The translations under genes were made by a program, and so were the position numbers. A model generated the notes under the pieces. The model did no database searches. It was given only the letters and a program-made list of their open reading frames with translations, and had not been told where the DNA came from. Below are positions 24,909 to 38,557 of a DNA stretch of 64,000 bases, in pieces. Source of the stretch: Aquipseudomonas alcaligenes MRY13-0052 (GTDB taxonomy: Bacteria; Pseudomonadota; Gammaproteobacteria; Pseudomonadales; Pseudomonadaceae); contig BATO01000018.1 of the NCBI GenBank assembly GCA_000474255.1, forward strand, positions 1 through 64,000, read 5' to 3'. Position 1 is the stretch's first letter. Each line of letters begins with the position of its first letter.

Positions 24909-27136
24909 CACTTGCCCTCTTCGGCGACTTGGATGCCCACTTGCGCCGCCAGCCCGAGGAAGTTCGGGAAGGAGGTCGCGACGTTGGCGCAATCATGGAT
25001 ACGGATTGCCCCACCCGCCCGCAGCGAAGCGACGCTGAAGGACATGGCGATACGGTGGTCGCCATGGCTCCAGACCTCACCACCACCGAAGGCACCGCCG
25101 TCGATGATGATGCCGTCCGGGGTCGGCTCAGCCTTCACGCCCAGCGCTACCAGGCCATCTGCCATCACCTGGATGCGGTCGGACTCCTTGACCCGCAGCT
25201 CTTCTGCGCCACGCAGTACGGTACGCCCTTCGGCACAGGCGGCAGCGACGAACAACACCGGGAACTCGTCGATGGCCAGCGGCACCAGGTCCTCGGGAAT
25301 ATCGATGCCCTTGAGCTTCGCGGCGCGCACGCGAATATCAGCAACCGGCTCGCCACCCACTTCGCGCCGGTTCTCCAAGGTGATATCGGCGCCCATCAGC
25401 TTGAGGATGTCGATCACGCCGGTACGGGTCGGGTTGATGCCCACGTGTTCCAGCAGCAGTTCGGAGCCCTCGGCGATGCTCGCGGCGACCAGGAAGAAGG
25501 CTGCCGAGGAAATGTCCGCAGGCACTTCGATATGGGTCGAAGACAGCTTGTGACCGCTTTCCACGGTTGCAGTGCTGCCATCCACGGCAACGGGGTAGCC
25601 GAAGCCCTGCAGCATGCGCTCGGTGTGATCACGGGTCGGCGCGGGCTCGGTGACGGAGGTCTCACCGGCGGCATAGAGACCGGCGAGCAGCAGGCAGGAT
25701 TTGACCTGAGCACTGGCCATCGGCATCTCGTAGCTCATGCCGGTAAGGCGCTGGCCACCACGGATGACCATTGGCGGACGGCCTTCGGCGGCAGTTTCGA
25801 TCACCGCGCCCATTTCGCGCAGCGGCTTGGCCACGCGATTCATCGGGCGCTTGGACAGCGAAGCGTCGCCGGTCAGGGTGGTGTCGAACGGCTGGGCGGC
25901 GAGCAGGCCACTGAGCAGGCGCATGGAGGTACCGGAGTTACCCAGGTACAACGGGCCGGGCGGCGGCTTCAGGCCATGCAGACCAACGCCATGGATGGTC
26001 ACGCGACCATGGTGCGGGCCTTCGATGACCACCCCCATGTCGCGGAACGCCTGCAGGGTCGCCAGGGCGTCTTCACCCTCGAGGAAACCCTCGACCTCAG
26101 TCGTGCCTTCAGCCAGGGAGCCGAGCATGATCGAGCGGTGGGAAATGGACTTGTCGCCCGGAACGCGGATACGCCCGGAAAGGCGGCCACCCGGCTGGGC
26201 CAGGTAAATCAGGTCGTTATTGTGCATGGCGTCCACATAGGCCCTGCGGGCCAAGATTTTACTGAAATGTTCGCGGGCGACGCGGGCGCGAGTGAAAACG
26301 CCCAGCAGTTGATGCCCATCCCCAGCGTCGACCGCGTCGCGCAAGGCGTCGAGGTCGCCACGAAATGCGTCCAGTACCCGCAGCACGGCCTCGCGGTTGG
26401 CGAGAAAGATGTCGTGCCACATGACTGGATCACTGCCAGCGATCCGCGTGAAGTCGCGGAAGCCACCGGCGGCATAGCGGAAAATCTCCAGGTTCTCGCT
26501 GCGCTTGGCGAGCGAATCCACCAGGCCGAATGCCAACAGATGCGGCAAGTGGCTGGTGGCGGCAAGCACTTCGTCGTGATGCTCGACCTGCATGTGCTCG
26601 ACGTCGGCACCCAGCTCGCGCCAGAGCGCATCGACCAGAGCCAGTGCGTCGGCATCGGTGGAATCCTGAGGCGTCAGGATCACTTTGTGGCGACTGAAGA
26701 GTGCGCCATTGGCCGCCTCCACCCCGCTCTGCTCGGAGCCGGCGATGGGGTGCCCGGGCACGAAACGCGCCGGCATACCATCGAAAGCCAGGCGCGCGGC
26801 ACGCACGACATTGCCTTTGGCGCTGCCGACATCGGTCAGCACCACATTGCCGAGATCGAGCTGCGCCAGCTCTTTCAGCAGGCGCTCCATGGCCAGGATA
26901 GGCACGGCGAGCTGGATCACCGCAGCCCCCTGACAGGCGGCAGCGAGATCGACCTCGCAACGGTCCACCACCCCCAGCTCCACGGCCAGGCGGCGCGACT
27001 CGGCGTCCAGATCGACACCCACGACTTCATCGAACGCCCCCTTCTCACGCAGCCCCTTGGCAAAGGAGCCGCCGATCAGGCCAAGCCCGATCACCACGAG
27101 GCGCCCGAGCTTAGGAGAACGCTGTTGCAGCGGCAT
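24908..27136 (-). CDS. tyrA-aroA: Prephenate dehydrogenase / EPSP synthase fusion
   Basis: A natural two-enzyme fusion of 742 aa. Residues ~1-295 are a TyrA-type cyclohexadienyl dehydrogenase ([33 protein letters not shown]) for tyrosine synthesis. Residues ~305-742 are 5-enolpyruvylshikimate-3-phosphate synthase ([38 protein letters not shown]-like and KESDRI motifs) of the shikimate pathway. Such a fusion is known in Pseudomonas (PA3164). Start ATG 27136 lies 5 bases after the hisC stop. Confidence 0.96.
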   Translation of the reverse strand: MPLQQRSPKLGRLVVIGLGLIGGSFAKGLREKGAFDEVVGVDLDAESRRLAVELGVVDRCEVDLAAACQGAAVIQLAVPILAMERLLKELAQLDLGNVVLTDVGSAKGNVVRAARLAFDGMPARFVPGHPIAGSEQSGVEAANGALFSRHKVILTPQDSTDADALALVDALWRELGADVEHMQVEHHDEVLAATSHLPHLLAFGLVDSLAKRSENLEIFRYAAGGFRDFTRIAGSDPVMWHDIFLANREAVLRVLDAFRGDLDALRDAVDAGDGHQLLGVFTRARVAREHFSKILARRAYVDAMHNNDLIYLAQPGGRLSGRIRVPGDKSISHRSIMLGSLAEGTTEVEGFLEGEDALATLQAFRDMGVVIEGPHHGRVTIHGVGLHGLKPPPGPLYLGNSGTSMRLLSGLLAAQPFDTTLTGDASLSKRPMNRVAKPLREMGAVIETAAEGRPPMVIRGGQRLTGMSYEMPMASAQVKSCLLLAGLYAAGETSVTEPAPTRDHTERMLQGFGYPVAVDGSTATVESGHKLSSTHIEVPADISSAAFFLVAASIAEGSELLLEHVGINPTRTGVIDILKLMGADITLENRREVGGEPVADIRVRAAKLKGIDIPEDLVPLAIDEFPVLFVAAACAEGRTVLRGAEELRVKESDRIQVMADGLVALGVKAEPTPDGIIIDGGAFGGGEVWSHGDHRIAMSFSVASLRAGGAIRIHDCANVATSFPNFLGLAAQVGIQVAEEGK

Positions 27137-27140
27137 GACA

Positions 27141-28253
27141 TCAGCCACGGGCAAGCACCTGCCCCAGAACGTCGAGGAAGCGCTGGTTCTCCTGGGGGAG
27201 ACCGATGGAAACACGCAGGAAGTTCGGCATGCCATAACCGGCTACCGGGCGCACGATAACGCCAGCAGCCAGCAAGGCCTTGTTGATCCCGGCAGTATCA
27301 CGACCGAAATCGATGGCAATGAAGTTGCCACGGGACGGAATCCACCCCAAGCCCAGAGCGCGGCAACCGTCTTCCAGTTGCGCCATGCCGGCATCATTGA
27401 GACGACGGCTTTCGGACAGGTAATCCACATCCGCCAGGGCCGCGCACGCGGCTGCCAGGGCGAGACTGTTGACGTTGAACGGCTGGCGCACACGGTTCAG
27501 CACATCGGCGACACGGGCCGAGGAAATCCCGTAGCCGACGCGCAGCGCAGCGAGGCCGAAAGCCTTGGAGAAGGTGCGGGAGACCAGCAGGTTCGGATAG
27601 CGCGCCAGGTAGTCGAGACCATCAGGCAGCTCATCGCCCGATGCATACTCGATATAGGCCTCATCCAGCACCACCAGCACGTTCTCCGGCACTTTGGCGA
27701 GGAAACCATCCAGCGCTTCAGGGCCGAACCAGGTACCGGTCGGGTTGTTCGGGTTGGCGACGAAGACGACGCGGGTCTGCTCATCGATGGCCGCCAGCAT
27801 CGCCGGCAGGTCATGGCCCCAATCCTTGGCCGGCACCACCTTGGCAGTCGCACCGACAGCCTGGGTGACGATGGGATAGACGGCAAAAGCATGCTCGCTG
27901 AAGACCGCGTTCAGCCCCGGAGCCAGGTAGGCACGCCCCACCAGCTCGAGGATGTCGTTGGAGCCGTTGCCCAGGGTTACCTGGTCGGGTTGGACGTCGT
28001 AACGCTCGGCCAGACGGCGCTTGAGTTCGAAGCCATTGCCGTCCGGGTAACGGGTCAGCTCGGCCAGCTCGGCACGAATGGCCTCGAGCACCTTCGGGCT
28101 CGGGCCCAAGGGGTTCTCGTTACTGGCCAGCTTGACGATGCCGGCCGGGTCGAGGTTCAGCTCGCGGGCCAGCTCATCAACCGGCTTGCCCGGCACGTAA
28201 GGCGAAAGTTTCTGCACGCCCGGCTGTGCCAGGGCGAGGAAGTCGCAGCTCAT
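27141..28253 (-). CDS. hisC2: Histidinol-phosphate / aromatic aminotransferase
   Basis: PLP-dependent class-II aminotransferase of 370 aa. It has LASNENPLGPSP, NPNNPTGTW and the PLP-lysine region SRTFSKAFGLAALRVGY. In this supraoperon it is the broad-specificity HisHb form, thought to act on both imidazole-acetol phosphate and aromatic keto acids, matching the prephenate enzymes on either side. Confidence 0.95.
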   Translation of the reverse strand: MSCDFLALAQPGVQKLSPYVPGKPVDELARELNLDPAGIVKLASNENPLGPSPKVLEAIRAELAELTRYPDGNGFELKRRLAERYDVQPDQVTLGNGSNDILELVGRAYLAPGLNAVFSEHAFAVYPIVTQAVGATAKVVPAKDWGHDLPAMLAAIDEQTRVVFVANPNNPTGTWFGPEALDGFLAKVPENVLVVLDEAYIEYASGDELPDGLDYLARYPNLLVSRTFSKAFGLAALRVGYGISSARVADVLNRVRQPFNVNSLALAAACAALADVDYLSESRRLNDAGMAQLEDGCRALGLGWIPSRGNFIAIDFGRDTAGINKALLAAGVIVRPVAGYGMPNFLRVSIGLPQENQRFLDVLGQVLARG

Positions 28254-28280
28254 GGGCGCTCCTTGGGAAATCTCTTGGGT

Positions 28281-29375
28281 TCAGAGAACCGCTTTCGGGT
28301 AGGACCCCAGCACCTTCAGCGCCACGGCTTCCTGGTTGATCTTCTCCAGCACATCCTTGATCAGCGGATCACGGTAATGGCCGATGAAGTCGATGAAGAA
28401 CACATAGGTCCACTTGCCGCTGCGGGACGGGCGGGTCTCGATACGGGTCAAGTCGATGCCATTGGTGTGGAAGGGCACCAACAACTCATGCAGCGCGCCG
28501 GGCTTGTTGCGCATGGAGACGATGACCGAAGTCTTGTCGTCGCCGGTGGGCGGCACTTCCTGGCTACCGATGATGAGGAAGCGCGTGGAGTTGTCCGGGC
28601 GGTCCTCGATCTTCTCGCAGAGCTTGGTCAGCCCATAGAGGCTGGCGGCCATGTCGCCGGCGATGGCGGCGGAGTTCCACTCACTCTTCACCCGCTTGGC
28701 GGCGTCGGCGTTGCTGGAAACAGCCACACGCTCGACGTTCGGGTAGTGCGCGTCCAGCCACTTGCGGCACTGGGCCAGGGACTGGGCGTGGGAATAGATG
28801 CGGGTGATGTTGTCGGTCTTGGTGGTATCCCCCACCAGCAGGTGATGGTGGATACGCAGCTCCACCTCACCGCAGATAACCATGTCGTGCTCGAGGAAGC
28901 TGTCCAGCGTGTGGTTGACCGCACCCTCGGTGGAGTTCTCCACCGGCACCACGCCGAAGTTGACCGCACCGGCCGCCACTTCGCGGAACACTTCGTCGAT
29001 GGCGGCCATCGGCGTGCTGATCACCGCGTGACCGAAATGCTTCATCGCCGCAGCCTGGGTGAAGGTACCCTCCGGCCCCAGGAAGGCGACCTTGAGCGGC
29101 TGCTCCAGCGCCAGGCAGGACGACATGATTTCGCGGAACAGCCGCGCCATCTCTTCGTTGTCCAGCGGCCCCTGGTTGCGCTCCATGATGTGCTTGAGCA
29201 CCCAGGCTTCACGCTCGGGGCGATAGAAGATCGGCTTTTCGCCTTCCGGCAGAGCGGCCATCTTCACCCGCGCCACATCCTGGGCGCAGCGGGCGCGATC
29301 ACTGATGAGCTCGAGGATCTTCTCGTCGAGGCTATCGATACGCAGGCGCAGGGCCTTCAGTTCGTGCTCGGACAT
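28281..29375 (-). CDS. pheA: Bifunctional chorismate mutase / prephenate dehydratase
   Basis: The P-protein of phenylalanine synthesis, 364 aa: AroQ chorismate mutase (residues ~1-90, LKALRLRIDSLDEKILELI), prephenate dehydratase (~95-275, FLGPEGTFTQAAA; VPVENSTEGAVNHTLD; TRFLIIG) and a C-terminal ACT regulatory domain (NKPGALHELL; ETRPSRSGKWTYVFF) that normally binds phenylalanine. Its ATG shares TGATG with the serC stop. Confidence 0.97.
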   Translation of the reverse strand: MSEHELKALRLRIDSLDEKILELISDRARCAQDVARVKMAALPEGEKPIFYRPEREAWVLKHIMERNQGPLDNEEMARLFREIMSSCLALEQPLKVAFLGPEGTFTQAAAMKHFGHAVISTPMAAIDEVFREVAAGAVNFGVVPVENSTEGAVNHTLDSFLEHDMVICGEVELRIHHHLLVGDTTKTDNITRIYSHAQSLAQCRKWLDAHYPNVERVAVSSNADAAKRVKSEWNSAAIAGDMAASLYGLTKLCEKIEDRPDNSTRFLIIGSQEVPPTGDDKTSVIVSMRNKPGALHELLVPFHTNGIDLTRIETRPSRSGKWTYVFFIDFIGHYRDPLIKDVLEKINQEAVALKVLGSYPKAVL

Positions 29376-30460
29376 CAGCCGCGCTCCTTCTCGAACTCAG
29401 CCATGTAGGCCACCAGGGCTTCGACTGCGTCCAGGCCAACGGCGTTATAGATGGAGGCGCGCATGCCGCCCACCGAGCGATGGCCCTTGAGGTTGAGCAG
29501 GCCACGGGCGTCGGCACCGACGAGGAAGTCCTTGTCCAGGCGCTCATCGGCCAGGCGGAACGGAACGTTCATCCACGAACGCGCATTCACTGCGATCGGG
29601 TTGGTATAGAAGTCGCTCTTGTCGATGTAGCCGTAGAGCAGTTCCTTCTTCGCGCGGTTGCGCTGCTCCATAGCCTCGACGCCGCCCTGCTCCTTCAGCC
29701 ACTCGAACACCAGGCCCGAGAGGTACCAGGAGAAGGTCGCCGGCGTGTTGTACATGGAGCCGTTATCCGCGGCGATCTTGTAATTGAGCATGGTCGGGCA
29801 GGACGAGCGCGCGCGACCCAGAAGGTCCTCGCGGACAATGACCACGACCAGGCCGCTCGGGCCGATGTTCTTCTGCGCGCCGGCGTAGATCAGGCCGAAG
29901 CGGGACACGTCGAGCGGGCGGGAGAGGATGTCGGAAGACATGTCCACAACCAGCGGCACATCGCCGGTCTCGGGAATCCAGTCGAACTGCAGGCCACCGA
30001 TGGTCTCGTTGGAGGCGTAATGCAGGTAGGCGGCATCAGCACTGAGTTTCCAGTCGTTCTGCCCGGGGATGGCGAAGTAGTCCAGGCCCTTGGCGCTGGC
30101 AGCAACGTTGACGCGGCCGTAGCGGGCAGCTTCCTCGATGCTCTTCTTCGACCAGATGCCGGTCTCGACGTAGTCGGCCACGCCGTTTTCCGGAAGCAGG
30201 TTCAGCGGGATCTCGGCGAACTGCTGGCTGGCACCGCCCTGGAGGAACAGCACCTTGTAGTTGGAGGGGATGGAGAGCAGGTCGCGCAGATCCTGCTCGG
30301 CCTTCTCGGCGATGGCGACATACTCGTCACTGCGATGGCTCATCTCCATGACGGAGAGGCCCTTGCCTTGCCAATCGAGGAGTTCCGCCTGGGCGCGTTG
30401 CAGGACAGCTTCCGGAAGCGCGGCCGGGCCGGCGCAGAAGTTAAAGGCTCGCTTGCTCAC
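29375..30460 (-). CDS. serC: Phosphoserine aminotransferase
   Basis: PLP enzyme of serine and pyridoxine synthesis, 361 aa. It starts with SKRAFNFCAGPAALPE at GTG 30460 (GAGAG upstream); the frame is open to 30502 without family match. It includes FLQGGASQQFAEIP and the PLP-lysine segment YAGAQKNIGPSGLVVVIVR. It lies between gyrA and pheA as in other pseudomonads. Confidence 0.97.
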   Translation of the reverse strand: MSKRAFNFCAGPAALPEAVLQRAQAELLDWQGKGLSVMEMSHRSDEYVAIAEKAEQDLRDLLSIPSNYKVLFLQGGASQQFAEIPLNLLPENGVADYVETGIWSKKSIEEAARYGRVNVAASAKGLDYFAIPGQNDWKLSADAAYLHYASNETIGGLQFDWIPETGDVPLVVDMSSDILSRPLDVSRFGLIYAGAQKNIGPSGLVVVIVREDLLGRARSSCPTMLNYKIAADNGSMYNTPATFSWYLSGLVFEWLKEQGGVEAMEQRNRAKKELLYGYIDKSDFYTNPIAVNARSWMNVPFRLADERLDKDFLVGADARGLLNLKGHRSVGGMRASIYNAVGLDAVEALVAYMAEFEKERG

Positions 30461-30558
30461 ATCCACTCTCACTGGGTAGCGCGGGGGCACCTGCACCCCC
30501 ACTGATGGTCTTCTACCGAGTGGACAGGCCGGCTAGGGCCCGCCCGCTCTGCAGCTTC

Positions 30559-33330
<2,772 letters not shown>

Positions 33331-33548
33331 GAGAAGCCTGATTCCTTTTTCTAGTGAAACCCCGACACATCCTTCCTGGATGACGCGAGGCTCGTCGCCT
33401 GGCTGCGCCAGCACGACTCACGACAAATCAACGAGTTAAGCCACGGATCCGCACAGAATGCCGACCTTGCAAAGGGAGGCTCGATAACTGGCGGAGCTTA
33501 CCACAGTCACTGCCCTGCACCCAGCCCCGCCGGGCGCAGGCCCACGCC

Positions 33549-34625
33549 TCAATGCAGGCGTTTGCGGCACATCAGTTGCGCCAGCTTGGCGGTATCGGGC
33601 CGCTCGACTATGCCTTTCTCGGTCACGATGGCGTCGATCAGGTCCGCCGGGGTCACATCGAACACCGGATTGACCGCATGCACGTCGGCCGCGACACGCT
33701 TGCCACCTAATTCGAGCAGCTCGCGCCCTTCACGCTCCTCGATCGGAATGTCATCGCCGCTCTCCAGCGCCATATCGATGGTGGAGCTCGGCGCCACGAC
33801 CATGAAGCGCACACCGTGGTGCATCGCACACACCGCCAACTGGTAGGTACCGATCTTGTTCGCCACATCGCCATTGGCAGTGATGCGGTCCGCCCCGACT
33901 ATCACCCAGGTGATGCCAGCGGTCTTCATCAGGTGCGCCGCTGCCGCATCGACATTGAGACTGACTGGAACGCCTTCGTTGGCCAGCTCCCACGCGGTAA
34001 GGCGCGCGCCCTGCAACCAGGGGCGGGTCTCGTCGGCATAGACGCGCTCCACCAGTCCATCCAGGTGGGCGGCACGAATCACCCCCAATGCGGTACCGAA
34101 GCCGCCCGTGGCCAGGGCACCGGTATTGCAATGGGTCAACAGCGCCTGGGGATTGCCCTGGTGCTTGCGGATCAGCTCCATGCCCAGTTGGGCCATGGTC
34201 AGATTGGCCTCGCGGTCGCTTTCGTGAATGGAGACCGCTTCTGCCTCCAGCACCTGCAGCGGGTCTTCGCCATCCTTGAGGCGCTCCAGACGCTCGCGCA
34301 TACGATTGAGCGCCCAGAACAGATTGACCGCCGTGGGTCGCGAGTCCGCCAGTACGCTGAAATCCTGCTCCAGCGCCTCACGCCAATCGCCGCCAGCCGC
34401 CAGCCGCGCACGGGCGCCCAGCACCAGCCCGTAGGCGGCACTGATGCCGATGGCCGGCGCACCGCGCACCACCATCAGGCGGATCGCTTCAGCGACGTCG
34501 GCCGCCGTGGCGTATTCCAGCCAGGTTTCCTCCTGGGGCAGGAGGCGCTGGTCGAGCAGTCGCAGGACCCCGTCCCGCCAGTCGATGGCGATCACCTTCT
34601 CGGCTGCCAACAGTTGCTCACGCAT
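33549..34625 (-). CDS. mtnA: Methylthioribose-1-phosphate isomerase
   Basis: Methionine-salvage enzyme that isomerises 5-methylthioribose-1-phosphate to the ribulose form, 358 aa. It has [35 protein letters not shown] (active-site Cys) and [19 protein letters not shown]. Start ATG 34625 ([11 protein letters not shown]) chosen by family length; the open frame runs up to 34781. It is divergent from mtaD, another methylthioadenosine enzyme. Confidence 0.95.
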   Translation of the reverse strand: MREQLLAAEKVIAIDWRDGVLRLLDQRLLPQEETWLEYATAADVAEAIRLMVVRGAPAIGISAAYGLVLGARARLAAGGDWREALEQDFSVLADSRPTAVNLFWALNRMRERLERLKDGEDPLQVLEAEAVSIHESDREANLTMAQLGMELIRKHQGNPQALLTHCNTGALATGGFGTALGVIRAAHLDGLVERVYADETRPWLQGARLTAWELANEGVPVSLNVDAAAAHLMKTAGITWVIVGADRITANGDVANKIGTYQLAVCAMHHGVRFMVVAPSSTIDMALESGDDIPIEEREGRELLELGGKRVAADVHAVNPVFDVTPADLIDAIVTEKGIVERPDTAKLAQLMCRKRLH

Positions 34626-34676
34626 GGAACACCTCGCCACCAATAAACTCGCGGAAAAACCGCGGATTATAGCGAT

Positions 34677-34703
34677 CCCGAGCCTGTCTGGCTCGGGTAT
34701 ACT
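34677..34703 (+). promoter_or_regulatory. Hairpin plus TATACT -10 in the mtnA/mtaD divergent gap
   Basis: A perfect cccgagcc-TGTCT-ggctcggg palindrome (34677-34697) is followed immediately by TATACT (34698-34703), 36 bp before mtaD. A regulatory role (promoter with operator) is guessed from position; no good -35 is seen. Confidence 0.35.
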
Positions 34704-34738
34704 GCCGCGATATTTTCCTGCGCCCAGGATGCGCCACC

Positions 34739-36064
34739 ATGCCCGACGCCAAAGCCCCGCTCGACCTGCTCCTGCTGCCAACCTGGATAGTCCCCGTGGA
34801 ACCCGCAGGCGTGGTTCTGCGTGACCATGCGCTGGGCATCCGTGACGGGCGTATCGCGCTGATCGCCACGCGCGAAGAGGCCCTGCGCTGGCCCGCGACG
34901 GAAGTGCGCGAGCTGCCAGGCATGCTGCTGGCCCCCGGGCTGATCAACGCCCACGGCCACGCCGCCATGTCGCTGTTCCGTGGCATGGCGGACGACCTGC
35001 CGCTGATGACCTGGCTGGAGCAGCACATATGGCCGGCCGAGGCCAAATGGGTCGATGAGGCCTTCGTCCGTGACGGCACCGAACTGGCCATCGCCGAGCA
35101 GATCAAGGGCGGCATCACCTGCTTCTCCGAGATGTACTTCTACCCCGCCGTGGCCAGCGAGGCGGTGCACGGCAGCGGGATCAAGGCGCAGATCACCATC
35201 CCGGTCATCGACTTCCCCATTCCCGGCGCCCTCGACGCCGCCGAAGCCATCCGCCATGGCCTCGAACTGTTCAGCGACCTCAAGCACCACCCGCGCATCA
35301 AGGTCGCCTTCGGCCCCCATGCGCCCTACACGGTCAGCGACGACAAGCTAGAAAACATCCGCATGCTCGCCGAAGAGCTGGATGCCGGCATCCACATGCA
35401 CGTGCAGGAAACCGCATTCGAGGTCCAACAGAGCCTGGAGCAGCGCGGTGAACGCCCCCTGGCCCGCCTGGCACGCCTCGGCCTGCTCGGCCCGCGCTTC
35501 CAGGCCGTGCACATGACCCAGATCAGCGATGAAGACCTGGCACTGCTGGTAGAAAGCAACACCAGCGTCATCCATTGTCCGGAATCCAACCTAAAGCTCG
35601 CCAGCGGCTTCTGCCCGGTGGAGCGCCTGTGGCTGGCCGGGGTCAACGTCGCCGTGGGCACCGACGGTGCCGCCAGCAACAACGACCTCGACCTGCTGGG
35701 CGAAACCCGTACCGCCGCCATGCTGGCCAAGGCCGTCGCCGGCTCGGCCACCGCCCTGGACGCCCACCGCGCTCTGCGCATGGCTACGCTCAATGGAGCG
35801 CGGGCCCTGGGAATGGAACAGGACACCGGCTCGCTGGAGATCGGCAAGGCCGCCGACATGGTCGCCTTCGACCTCTCCGGGCTGGCCCAGCAACCGGTCT
35901 ACGACCCGGTTTCGCAGCTTATCTATGCCACCGGCCGCGATTGCGTCCGGCACGTGTGGGTCGACGGCAAGGCCCTGCTCGATGCAGGCCGCCTCACCCG
36001 CCTGGACGAAGACCGCCTGATCGCCACCGCGAAAGCCTGGAGCGAGCGGATCGCCGGCCACTGA
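34739..36064 (+). CDS. mtaD: 5'-methylthioadenosine / SAH deaminase
   Basis: A 441-aa amidohydrolase that deaminates methylthioadenosine to methylthioinosine, the first step of the Pseudomonas route for MTA recycling. Metal and active-site motifs are [40 protein letters not shown]-like [10 protein letters not shown] and [13 protein letters not shown]. It faces mtnA across a 113-bp divergent spacer. Confidence 0.95.
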   Translation: MPDAKAPLDLLLLPTWIVPVEPAGVVLRDHALGIRDGRIALIATREEALRWPATEVRELPGMLLAPGLINAHGHAAMSLFRGMADDLPLMTWLEQHIWPAEAKWVDEAFVRDGTELAIAEQIKGGITCFSEMYFYPAVASEAVHGSGIKAQITIPVIDFPIPGALDAAEAIRHGLELFSDLKHHPRIKVAFGPHAPYTVSDDKLENIRMLAEELDAGIHMHVQETAFEVQQSLEQRGERPLARLARLGLLGPRFQAVHMTQISDEDLALLVESNTSVIHCPESNLKLASGFCPVERLWLAGVNVAVGTDGAASNNDLDLLGETRTAAMLAKAVAGSATALDAHRALRMATLNGARALGMEQDTGSLEIGKAADMVAFDLSGLAQQPVYDPVSQLIYATGRDCVRHVWVDGKALLDAGRLTRLDEDRLIATAKAWSERIAGH

Positions 36065-36090
36065 ATTCCGATTGATGAAAAGGTGTCTCC

Positions 36091-36789
36091 ATGAGCAACG
36101 TCGACCACGCTGAAATCGCCAAATTCGAAGCCCTCGCCCATCGCTGGTGGGACCGCGAAAGCGAGTTCAAACCGCTGCACGACATCAACCCCCTGCGGGT
36201 CAACTGGATCGACGAGCGCGCCCGCCTCGCCGGCAAGACGGTGCTCGACGTCGGCTGCGGCGGCGGCATCCTCAGCGAGGCCATGGCCCAGCGTGGCGCC
36301 AAGGTCACCGGCATCGACATGGGTGAAGCGCCCCTGGCCGTCGCCCGCCTGCATCAGCTGGAATCCGGCGTGCCGGTGGAATACTGCCGCATCACCGCCG
36401 AAGAGCTGGCCGCCGAGATGCCCGGCCAGTTCGATGTGGTCACCTGCCTGGAGATGCTCGAACACGTGCCGGACCCGGCCTCGGTGATCCGCGCCTGCCA
36501 GACCCTGGTCAAGCCGGGCGGCCAGGTGTTCTTCTCCACCATCAACCGCAACCCCAAGGCCTACCTGTTCGCCATCGTGGGCGCCGAATACATCATGAAC
36601 CTGCTGCCCCGCGGCACCCATGACTTCAAGAAATTCATCCGCCCCTCCGAGCTGGGCGCCTGGAGCCGCGCCGCCGGCCTTCAGGTGAAGGACATCATCG
36701 GCCTCACCTACAACCCCCTCACCAAGCACTACAAGCTGGCCAGCGACGTGGACGTCAACTACATGATCCACACGCTGCGCGAGGAGTGA
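36091..36789 (+). CDS. ubiG: Ubiquinone O-methyltransferase
   Basis: SAM-dependent methylase of ubiquinone synthesis, 232 aa. It has [19 protein letters not shown], the SAM motif [15 protein letters not shown] and [12 protein letters not shown]. It is followed within 6 bp by mupP, a pairing conserved in Pseudomonas. Confidence 0.97.
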   Translation: MSNVDHAEIAKFEALAHRWWDRESEFKPLHDINPLRVNWIDERARLAGKTVLDVGCGGGILSEAMAQRGAKVTGIDMGEAPLAVARLHQLESGVPVEYCRITAEELAAEMPGQFDVVTCLEMLEHVPDPASVIRACQTLVKPGGQVFFSTINRNPKAYLFAIVGAEYIMNLLPRGTHDFKKFIRPSELGAWSRAAGLQVKDIIGLTYNPLTKHYKLASDVDVNYMIHTLREE

Positions 36790-36794
36790 CCGGC

Positions 36795-37466
36795 ATGCGC
36801 CTCAGAGCGGTACTCTTCGACATGGACGGCACCCTGCTGGACTCGGCACCGGACTTCATCGCCGTGACCCAGGCCATGCGCGTCGACCGGGGCCTGCCGG
36901 CCCTGGACGACAAACTGGTGCGCGACCAGGTCTCCGGCGGCGCCCGTGCCATGGTCGCCGCCGCCTTCAACATGGACCCGCAAGCCGAGGGCTTCGAAAC
37001 CCTGCGTCAGGAATTCCTGGAGCGCTACCAGGCCCATTGCGCCGTGCTCACCCGCCCCTTCGACGGCATCGATGCACTGCTGCAGGATATCGAGAAGGCA
37101 CGCCTGATCTGGGGCGTGGTCACCAACAAGCCGGTGCGCTACGCCGAGCCGATCATGCAGCAGCTCGGCCTGGCCGAACGCTCGGCGATCCTCATCTGCC
37201 CGGACCACGTGAAGAACAGCAAGCCCGACCCCGAGCCCCTGCTCCTGGCCTGCAGCCGCCTGCAGCTGGACCCGGCCAGCGTGCTCTTCGTCGGTGACGA
37301 CCTGCGTGACATCGAGTCCGGCCGCGCCGCCGGAACCCGCACCGCCGCCGTCACCTATGGCTACATCCACCCCGACGACAACCCCAGCCACTGGGGCGCC
37401 GACGTGGTCGTCGACCACCCCCTCGAACTGCGCGCCGTACTCGATCGCGCGCTGTGTAGCTGCTGA
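36795..37466 (+). CDS. mupP: MurNAc-6-phosphate phosphatase (HAD family)
   Basis: HAD-superfamily phosphatase of 223 aa, with motif I in [14 protein letters not shown], motif II VVTNKP and motif [18 protein letters not shown]. By synteny with PA3172 it dephosphorylates MurNAc-6-P in the peptidoglycan recycling bypass that affects fosfomycin tolerance and ampC levels. Start ATG 36795 is preferred to the GTG at 36786, which overlaps the ubiG stop. Confidence 0.9.
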   Translation: MRLRAVLFDMDGTLLDSAPDFIAVTQAMRVDRGLPALDDKLVRDQVSGGARAMVAAAFNMDPQAEGFETLRQEFLERYQAHCAVLTRPFDGIDALLQDIEKARLIWGVVTNKPVRYAEPIMQQLGLAERSAILICPDHVKNSKPDPEPLLLACSRLQLDPASVLFVGDDLRDIESGRAAGTRTAAVTYGYIHPDDNPSHWGADVVVDHPLELRAVLDRALCSC

Positions 37467-37474
37467 CGCAGCAG

Positions 37475-37556
37475 GGGCGAGCTTCAAGCCACAAGCTGCA
37501 AGACGCCCCCTCACCCTACTTTCAGCTTCAGGCTTGCAGCTTGCAGCTCTCCGAAG
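37475..37556. repeat. Interspersed inverted repeat (agctt-caag family)
   Basis: Between mupP and the SDR, gcttcaagccacaagctgcaag and a diverged inverted counterpart ending cttgcagcttgcagctct flank a short spacer. This AAGCTTGCAGCTT-rich palindrome is a frequent intergenic repeat type in Pseudomonas genomes (from memory). It occurs once in this window. Confidence 0.6.
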
Positions 37557-37565
37557 GAGCCCGAC

Positions 37566-38306
37566 ATGTTCCAATATTCCGCCCGCCCCGACCTGCTCAA
37601 GGGCCGGGTCATCCTGATCACCGGCGCAGGCCGCGGCATCGGCGCCGCTGCCGCCAAGGCCTTCGCGGCCCACGGTGCCACCGTGCTGTTGCTGGGCAAG
37701 ACCGAAGCCAACCTCAACCAGGTCTATGACGAGATCGAAGCGGCGGGCCACCCCCAGCCGGCGGTGATCCCCTTCAACCTGGAAACCGCCCAGCCGTACC
37801 AGTACGACGAACTGTCGGCCATGGTGGAGAACGAATTCGGCCGCCTCGACGGCCTGCTGCACAACGCCTCCATCATCGGCCCGCGCACGCCGATGGAGCA
37901 GCTATCCGGCGACAACTTCATGCGTGTCATGCAGATCAACGTCAACGCCATGTTCATGCTGACCAGCACCCTGCTGCCGCTGCTCAAGCTGTCCAGCGAC
38001 GCCTCGGTGGTCTTCACCTCCAGCAGCGTTGGCCGCAAGGGTCGCGCCTACTGGGGCGCCTACGGGGTTTCCAAGTTCGCCACCGAAGGCCTGATGCAGA
38101 CCCTGGCCGACGAACTGGACGGCATCGCCAACGTCCGCTCCAACAGCGTCAACCCCGGCGCCACCCGCACCAGCATGCGCTCCCAGGCCTACCCGGGCGA
38201 GAACCCGGAAAACAATCCGCTGCCCGACGCCATCATGCCGGTCTACCTCTACCTCATGGGCGCCGACAGCACCGGCGTCAACGGCCAGGCCTTCGACGCC
38301 CAGTAA
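37566..38306 (+). CDS. yciK: YciK-family short-chain dehydrogenase
   Basis: A 246-aa SDR with the cofactor motif LITGAGRGIGAAAAKAF, LLHNASIIGP and the catalytic YGVSKFATEG. It matches PA3173 by position (mtaD-ubiG-mupP-yciK). The substrate is not known. Confidence 0.92.
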   Translation: MFQYSARPDLLKGRVILITGAGRGIGAAAAKAFAAHGATVLLLGKTEANLNQVYDEIEAAGHPQPAVIPFNLETAQPYQYDELSAMVENEFGRLDGLLHNASIIGPRTPMEQLSGDNFMRVMQINVNAMFMLTSTLLPLLKLSSDASVVFTSSSVGRKGRAYWGAYGVSKFATEGLMQTLADELDGIANVRSNSVNPGATRTSMRSQAYPGENPENNPLPDAIMPVYLYLMGADSTGVNGQAFDAQ

Positions 38307-38324
38307 CCCGACACCCCGCCTCAC

Positions 38325-38347
38325 GCGGCGACCGCAACGGTCGCCGC
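38325..38347 (+). terminator. Stem-loop after yciK
   Basis: A perfect 10-bp stem gcggcgaccg / cggtcgccgc with loop caa lies 18 bp after the stop. It is followed by C-rich rather than T-rich sequence, so it may pause or protect the transcript rather than end it. Confidence 0.45.
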
Positions 38348-38557
38348 CCCCCCTCCGCCATTAAACCGGCACCGCCCTCTCGTGAACGGCATCACATTGC
38401 CAGGCTTGCGCCAATCCACCGGCAAAAGCTTGCCACAGGCTTTTTGCCACTACAGTTAACACCTTGAATCCAAACGCTTTTGAAGACGGAAAACGGTTCT
38501 GGCACGGAAATCGCTCTATGCCTGGTGTCGTCGCTTCGAGCGTCAGAGGTTCGCCAA

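Noticed and set aside
24929-29408. Two ~780-codon plus-strand frames opposite tyrA-aroA, hisC and pheA
   Set aside because: They are mirror frames of well-supported genes with GC-rich third positions.
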